From Patiria pectinifera (taxonomy: Eukaryota > Echinodermata > Asteroidea > Valvatida > Asterinidae), in contig CM057129.1 in the NCBI GenBank assembly GCA_029964075.1, positions 23,427,430 to 23,491,429 on the forward strand: a stretch of DNA of 64,000 nucleotides, in the 5' to 3' direction. The notes beneath the pieces are model-generated. The model had not been told where the DNA came from. It did not search any database and saw only the letters and a list, made by a program, of their open reading frames with translations. A program made the position numbers and the translations under genes. Of the stretch, positions 58,901 to 64,000 are shown in pieces (the first letter of the stretch is position 1; every line of letters begins with the position of its first letter).

Positions 58901-61442
58901 TGATTGGTTGACTTTTAATAGCCAATTTATTCAGGTTAAAAACTGTTTGAAAGTTTGACAAGGAAGTTCATCATATTTAATTTATGCAAACTGGTTGAGA
59001 ACCATCATATTCAAGTAATCTCGATTTAAAACAGCGCCACCGCCAGCAGCGATGACACCGTGCAATGGAAGTTCTATTCACCGTGCAATGGAACTTCCAG
59101 TGCGCTGCGCTGCGCGCGCCGTGCGTTGGGACAAATAATTCAATAACATATGATCAATGATCCACCAATCAGATGACAGGGATTTATTCAGGTGTTGTAT
59201 AATATAGTCTGATTCTGCTCAATTCCAAAGTCTTGCAGAAATGCATTTTGTGTTTTGAGTTACCAACATCATTAATTACAGACAGTCACAAATTTCTTCC
59301 ACCTCCTCTGCCGCGCAGTTGTATACTGGTTAGTAAAAAAAAGCCGATCACATTCATGTAAACACTGCAACTAGTCAAATTCAATCAACAGACAAAAGAG
59401 GTAACTGGTAGGAACAGCTGGCATATCGTTGAAATGCACATCAATTAACCGGGGGGAAGGGGGGGGGCTATGTGAACCTTTTATTGGTAAAAAAAATGCA
59501 TGCCAATTATAACCTTTGCATGGCAGAAAAGAAATCGCTAAGAGGCCAACATTCAACAGAAAGTTGCCTTTCCTTTTTTTTCAGGTTACTGACCAACACT
59601 GACTGTCAAGATCCCAGTATGTACCCAGTACTGATTCACAAACCAGGCTGGAAACGTGTCATCTGTACCTGCTGTAGTGTTTATACTTCCAGGTGAGTAT
59701 GTTAAACAACTTAAAGATATAGTCCATCATTTGTAATTTGTGCATTTTGTTCGCTTGAAGCAACAAAAGTGCTCAAAATCTAAAGAAGGGTACTGAACAA
59801 CTAACCTGATGAAGTTTCAGCTCAGCTTCAGCTGTATATTGCGAGAAAAACAGCATTCTAGGATCTCAATTTCAAATCAAAGGTTGCTGAATCGTGTTTT
59901 GAATTGGGCCTGAATTCAGCGTCCGAGACACGTTCTCACTGAGCCGATTGCAGCTACGCGATGTCGCGCACTGATCCAATGAATTATAGCAACCGCGCAC
60001 GCGTCATGCCAATGCTTGCGCGCTTCGCCGAATAACAAAACGAACTACTAATTTAAATTTCCTACGGTGCGTCTTAAGAAGCACCGTTGGAAAGGCCTTC
60101 TTTCATTGATTACTTTAAAATGACAGCTTGCCAGAAAGAATAATTTCACAGGGAGTTTAGTCCCCTAACCAAGTATGTTTTTCAACAATAATTACGCCAG
60201 TTACTTTTTGGATAGCTGCAAATGATGGACTATAGCTTTAAGTCACTGTCTCAGTAAATGACTCAATTCTGTGGAGGCCTAGAATGAAATTGAGAGATCA
60301 GGAACCAGTCTATTCACTCTCACTTTCAGGCTAAGCCAAGCCTACCCCGCAATTCACAAATTTTAAGTGGTGAGTGGGATAGTGAACCAGCTAAATTTTG
60401 TTGCAATCCGCTTTGCCTACATGGTTTAAGTTACAGGGCGAGTCCAAAAAAGCGGAACCCAAACCCCAACAATTTTATTTCATATTTAACAAAAAAAGTA
60501 GCACCAAAAAAATAATACTAACTGGAAAGCCAATTTCATAGGGTACTTTTAGATGAAAACATGACTGAAATTGGTCAATCCGTTCAGAAAATATCACCAT
60601 TTAAACACAATGACCCTATAAAACCTGTCTCGTCCAAAAACATGCAATTTCAAGAATCGTCGTACCAATTGTCTTCAAACATCACAGTTTACAAAATCTC
60701 AGTTTAAACGTTAAAAACGTTCAACAGAACCCGTTTGAAGGCCCGTCCTTTAAAAAAAGTAGATTTTATAAATCATATTGTTAGCCTAACCAGGGTTGTT
60801 AATAAAGATATTGTGTACTACAGTTGGTGACAGTTGTTGAAACAAGTATTCTATGTCATTTTCTTTGTTGTTCCAAACAGAAAAAACACACAATGAATGT
60901 TTTTGGGGGTTTTTGGGACGAGACAGGTTTTAGGGTCATCGTGTTTAAATGGTGATATTCTTTGAACAGATTGAGCAATTTCAGTAATTTTTTGATCTTA
61001 AAGTAGCTTATGAAATTGGCTTTCCAGTCATTATTTTTGGTGCTACATATTTTTTTAAATATGAAATATATGTTATGGGGTTTGGGTTGACCAGTGTTCT
61101 CCAACCTGTAAATATAACCTGGTGCCCCGCCAAGCTTTCTGAGGCACCCGCCAAGCTTCAAAATTTTCAAAGTTGGAAAACACTGGGTTCCATTTTTTTT
61201 TACTCACCCTGTACACATATTTACTTGTTACACAGAGCAGTGATTTGTTACATATAACATTTAACTTATATTTCCTCTCTTTTGTGTTGGCCAGGTGGAA
61301 AACATATGCAGACAGCTTCTCCAACGTGGATCCGAGCTTCTACTGTGAGAAGTGCTTCAAGATGCTCCACTATGACAAGCACGGCGACAAATTGGGTTCC
61401 TTCACTGCCTACCCCTTTGTAGACCCTGGGATATTCAGCTAA
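52903..61442 (+). CDS. SNAPC3: SNAPC3 (SNAP50), snRNA-activating protein complex subunit 3, complete, 8 exons
   Basis: Eight exons join in frame to about 385 residues: 52903-53129, 53957-54067, 55637-55697, 57081-57182, 57758-58005, 58520-58672, 59585-59692 and 61295-61442 (TAA). The start ATG has A at -3 and G at +4. The acidic N-terminal third is poorly conserved. From residue about 168 the match to animal SNAPC3 is strong: [51 protein letters not shown] and [12 protein letters not shown]. The C-terminal cysteine/histidine set is C328, C330, C331, C354, C357 and H362 ([12 protein letters not shown]), ending AYPFVDPG. In other animals SNAPC3 is a nuclear subunit of SNAPc that helps bind the proximal sequence element of U1, U2 and U6 snRNA promoters for both Pol II and Pol III. 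Human SNAPC3 is about 411 residues. Introns 1, 4, 6 and 7 carry inverted-repeat elements. The first two exons rest on splice sites and open frame more than on similarity. Confidence 0.93.
53238..53854. repeat. CCCTAACCCTCC-ended MITE-like element in SNAPC3 intron 1
   Basis: The left end CCCTAACCCTCCGGGATATT and the inverted right end CCCTAACCCTCCAGGGTATT continue with GAAACCCTRC..GCAACACTTGTC-like sequence on both sides, giving about 60-bp imperfect inverted ends. Flanks are ATAA and TTAG. It is 617 bp and non-coding. It shares ends and interior with 12479-12780. Confidence 0.7.
56130..56385 (-). repeat. tRNA-derived SINE, reverse orientation
   Basis: On the - strand, GGGGAGTCAGGTTGGCGTAG and the B-box GGGTTCGATTCC form a tRNA-like head. 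They are followed by CCTGGGCCAATATGTGG and a body that matches 17270-17560. It lies in SNAPC3 intron 3. Confidence 0.65.
56465..57038. repeat. TTAA-flanked MITE, AGTCCATCATTTG family, copy 2
   Basis: It begins in a doubled stretch (CTTTAAAGCTGGAGTCCAT twice, 56459 and 56488) and ends CAAATGATGGATTATACCT before TTAA (57039-57042). The interior matches copy 1. It ends about 40 bases before SNAPC3 exon 4. Confidence 0.65.
57490..57690. repeat. Possible CCCTTACC-ended element in SNAPC3 intron 4
   Basis: CCCTTACCACCCCAACCC follows TTAA (57486-57489). CCAACTGCAGGGTTTGTTGG and an inverted CAGAGTCCAACAG/GTTGGACTCTG pair follow. The right end is unclear. Confidence 0.4.
58757..58821. repeat. Perfect 26-bp inverted repeat (hairpin) in SNAPC3 intron 6
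   Basis: 58757-58782 and 58796-58821 are exact reverse complements separated by 13 bases. After a 4-base bulge the pairing resumes for 10 more base pairs (AATAATTTCA with TGAAATTATT). The stem motif is CAGATGAAATGTTCCATTCC. Confidence 0.85.
58869..59206. repeat. MITE with AACACCTGAATAAATCC ends in SNAPC3 intron 6
   Basis: TATATAACACCTGAATAAAT at the left is mirrored by ATTTATTCAGGTGTTGTATA at the right. The match continues through GTCATCTGATTGGT on both sides. The interior is GC-rich near 59100 (GCGCTGCGCTGCGCGCGC). It is non-coding. Confidence 0.65.
59715..60237. repeat. TTAA-flanked MITE, AGTCCATCATTTG family, copy 3 (inverted)
   Basis: Tips are AGATATAGTCCATCATTTG and, inverted, AGCTATAGTCCATCATTTGC, flanked by TTAA at 59711-59714 and 60238-60241. 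It is the cleanest of the three copies, in SNAPC3 intron 7, starting about 20 bases after exon 7. Confidence 0.8.
60434..61211. repeat. Long-TIR Tc1/mariner-like MITE with a second element inside
   Basis: Tips are CAGGGCGAGTCCAAAAAA and, inverted, CAGGGTGAGTAAAAAAAAAT, with TA at 60432-60433 and 61212-61213. Inverted arms of about 200 bp or more (TTTAAACACAATGACCCTAT against its complement near 60940) surround a short centre. A 96-bp insert at 61091-61186 has its own inverted ends (CCAGTGTTCTCCAAC and GTTGGAAAACACTGG). Confidence 0.75.
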
Positions 61443-63622
61443 CCAGAGTTGGTTGACCAATGGGCTCTGTACACCAACAAAAGAGGGCGCCCTTTTACCT
61501 AGCAACGACGTCCCATGGGCGGGACAGTAGCTGGTTGACGCGCACAGTTCCTTGTACTTTGTGTGTGACGCACGTACACCAGGGGATTTGTACTATGTAC
61601 ACGCAGTGCTAGTGGTACGGCCGTGCGTCGCGGCAAAATTGCAGTCAGGCAAGATGGCGTCAGTCGGTCACCCCACACTGTGCTTTCTTTGCCGGTAAGG
61701 GGGTACTTGTGAACGGAGCGGATACAGTGGGAAGGACAAATAAGAGGTTATGAGTTTTTGTGCAGGAATCATTGTGTTGCCTATTCAGGATAGCGGAGTG
61801 CATGAGGACAATGTTGTTCTCTTGTGTGCCCGTGGTGTGGTTAACATCAACTTCAGGACATATGCAGCACAGTGTGCAATAACCAATGTTTCAAAACTGC
61901 AGCTCATATATTCTGCGCTCACAGACGGAAATAAGCAAAGATTGTGAGTAGCTTACCACATGATCAGTGCACATTTGTACGTTCTGTGGATGCATGTCAT
62001 TTGCATGCAGAACTGTGAGCCCTAGGTCAGCAGTAAGACAATACCTGTGGAAGGAGAGCTGAAGGAAACTAGCCTTCAGCAAAATGGGCTGAAAAAACGA
62101 GTTGTCATTTCATGGTAACCAATGTAAGCAGTGGAACCAAACTGGACAACTCAGTGTTGTAGTCGAGCACATTTTCATGAGCACGAGTACTTTCCCTTAA
62201 GTATAAGAACAATGATTTTTTTTCTCCACGAGTGCGAGTACATTTCCACGAGTATGAATACGAGTACTTTCCATGGGTTCAAGCACATTTTAATCAGTAG
62301 ACATGTTTTCATTGGCTTTTTGTTGTCAAAGTAGGCATTTAATGAATGAAAAAGCCTCCCAAACCGTAAGAACTAGTTCTTTTCTTGAATGTACCTCTTA
62401 AAAGAGGTATAAAATTTTAGTGGAAGAATATTTCCATGATTGCAAGTACATTGTAGTATACTTCTTGCGAGTATGAGTACAAGTACATTCTCATGGGCAA
62501 TTCCACGGTTACTCACGTTGCGAAAATGTAACGTGAGTAACCAATTTTGTGCGTCTTGTTTATCATACATAACACATTTTTCTGGATGTCATCTTTGGTG
62601 CTTAGGTAGGTCTAGGTCTACTCTATCTACCATGGGGATAACAGTTATTAAACCTTTTCAGTAAGGTAATTACAGCCCAAGGAAACTCAAAAGTACATCA
62701 AAAATGTAACGCGAGTAACCGTGGAATTGCCTATATGCATCCCAGTTTGAAAAAATCTACTTGGGTAGGAGTATGAGTACTACACCACTTAGTTGGAATA
62801 CAACCAGCCTGGATGTTCTTAAACCTCCCTTTCATCTAGAGCGCAGCTATTTCATTTGTATTATAAACTGTGCCATTTTGTATTTGTTACTTCTGTACAG
62901 AATATATATGATTAAAACAAAAGGAAGCACTCCTTCATGTTTGTTAGCTTTGGGTTTTATTTCAAACCTACAATGTACTCGTATTTACATACTTAATTAT
63001 GGGATGTGGTCACGTGAAGCAACACTTTTTTCAAAACAAAACAATGGTTTGGTTTTAGCTACAAGTATTAAACTGTCAACAAATGTTAATTTATACAAAG
63101 AACAAGATTAATTCATACTTTAGACTGGAGATTTAATTTCATCTCTGCCCCTGGGACCAGTCCCATGTGCATCACAAACGGCCTCAAATGGCGTTAACAA
63201 TTAACGTCTTACACCACCAGAGGGGACATTTAAATAAGGCAAAGTAAAGCAAGAATAGTTACTTGTTCAAGCTTTTTTATAAAGGGAGGAGTCGCCCCCC
63301 CCCCTTTTGTTTATCCAAGATGGTGGATTTGCCAAGATGGATTCTCCCTTTTTCTTGTCTCTTTTGCCGAGACATTTGGGTCTAAAGGAGCCGCCCCCAA
63401 TTCTAAACTTGCATTCATAAAAAAAGGGATGTGACGGGGGAAAAAAGAAGTGGGCGGGGACGAGAAATTGGTTTATTGTTTTACTTGGCTACGAGTCAAT
63501 ATAAATGTACTGCTGTTTCATGAGTTGGACAAATTAAATACCTGTAGTAATAATAATAATAATGTGTATTTATAAAGCACAGTTATCCACCAGCATTGGT
63601 GCTCAAGGCGCTGCCTCACTAT
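61443..63622. other. SNAPC3 3' flank, no further gene seen
   Basis: A GGGCTCTGT/CAACAAAAGAGGGCGC segment (61462-61720) related to the element at 7989-8329 follows the stop codon. Then comes a stretch with repeated ACGAGTACATTTCCA-like units (about 62160-62490). Paired AATGTAACGTGAGTAACC (62526) and AATGTAACGCGAGTAACC (62704) segments lie 178 bp apart. Short frames do not look protein-coding. Confidence 0.5.
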
Positions 63623-64000
63623 TAGGCCAAAAAAAAAATAAGTCGGTCTCTGGTCAGCGCGCGCGTCGATTTTAATCATGCGCGTCAATCTTTTTTTTTT
63701 CCAAAATGTTCCGCGGTAGCTCCAACAGCGCCCTCTATTGCTGCACCTCCTCAATTTTTTCTACCAAAGAGCACCAAGGAATGGGAAATTGCACCAAGGC
63801 AAATGATCGAGAGCACCAAGGCAAATTATGGAGGACACCAATGTACATGAGGACACCAAAAAAGCAAAATAGTACCCCACCTTGTCTGTACAATCCAAGC
63901 TTGAAGAAAAAAAAAAGCCCCCCCCCCAAAAAAAGCCGCATCGCCGCGTCAATTCCGGAACTTTGGTCTGACCAGAGACCGACTATTTTTTTTTTTTTGG
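63623..64000. repeat. MITE with GGCC-poly(A) ends, running to the window edge
   Basis: The left end TAGGCCAAAAAAAAAATAAG continues with TCGGTCTCTGGTCAG. The last bases of the window are its inverted copy (CTGACCAGAGACCGAC-like, then a T-run and GG). The ends resemble 24889-25292; the interiors differ. The right tip is probably just past position 64000. Confidence 0.65.

Noticed and set aside
1-64000. Autonomous transposons, retroelements or virus-like elements
   Set aside because: No reverse transcriptase, integrase, transposase or capsid-like frame and no pair of long direct terminal repeats was seen; the mobile DNA here is short and non-coding.

Overview
This is animal nuclear DNA. It has spliced genes with GT/AG junctions, long AT-rich introns and many short interspersed elements. 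The protein-coding content is typical of a bilaterian: a lysosomal MFS transporter, a snRNA-gene transcription factor subunit, an alpha-2-macroglobulin-family fragment and a secreted C-type lectin. Frequent TACATGTA-type motifs, tRNA-headed SINEs and abundant small inverted-repeat elements suggest a marine invertebrate deuterostome, perhaps an echinoderm. The species cannot be fixed from the sequence alone.

Layout. Positions 1-25593 form one contig with a complete 11-exon MFSD12 gene on the + strand (5758-21423). A run of exactly 500 N (25594-26093) follows. The second contig (26094-64000) opens inside exon 4 of a second MFSD12 copy on the - strand and runs back through exons 3, 2 and 1 (to 32031) and the 5' flank. 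Thus 26094 to about 37917 is the reverse complement of 1 to about 11962, with substitutions, small indels and at least one SINE present in only one arm. The simplest reading is two haplotypes of one locus joined tail to tail across a placeholder gap, not a real 12-kb palindrome.

Beyond the palindrome, 37918-42720 holds no gene I can recognise. Two exons of an alpha-2-macroglobulin/TEP receptor-binding domain lie on the - strand at 42721-44319. An intronless secreted C-type lectin with a PAN/apple-like tail lies at 46249-46995 (+). A repeat-rich stretch with a 365-bp tandem array and several foldback elements follows (47-52 kb). A complete 8-exon SNAPC3 gene lies at 52903-61442 (+), and more inverted-repeat elements run to the window end.

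If the arms are allelic, the real gene order is MFSD12 and SNAPC3 pointing away from each other about 21 kb apart, with the A2M-like exons and the lectin between them. The four genes have unrelated jobs: lysosomal cysteine import, snRNA transcription, and two possible innate-immune proteins. Nothing suggests they act as one system. The richest unexplained material is the set of non-autonomous elements, above all those with telomere-like CCCTAACCC ends flanked by TTAA or CTAA.
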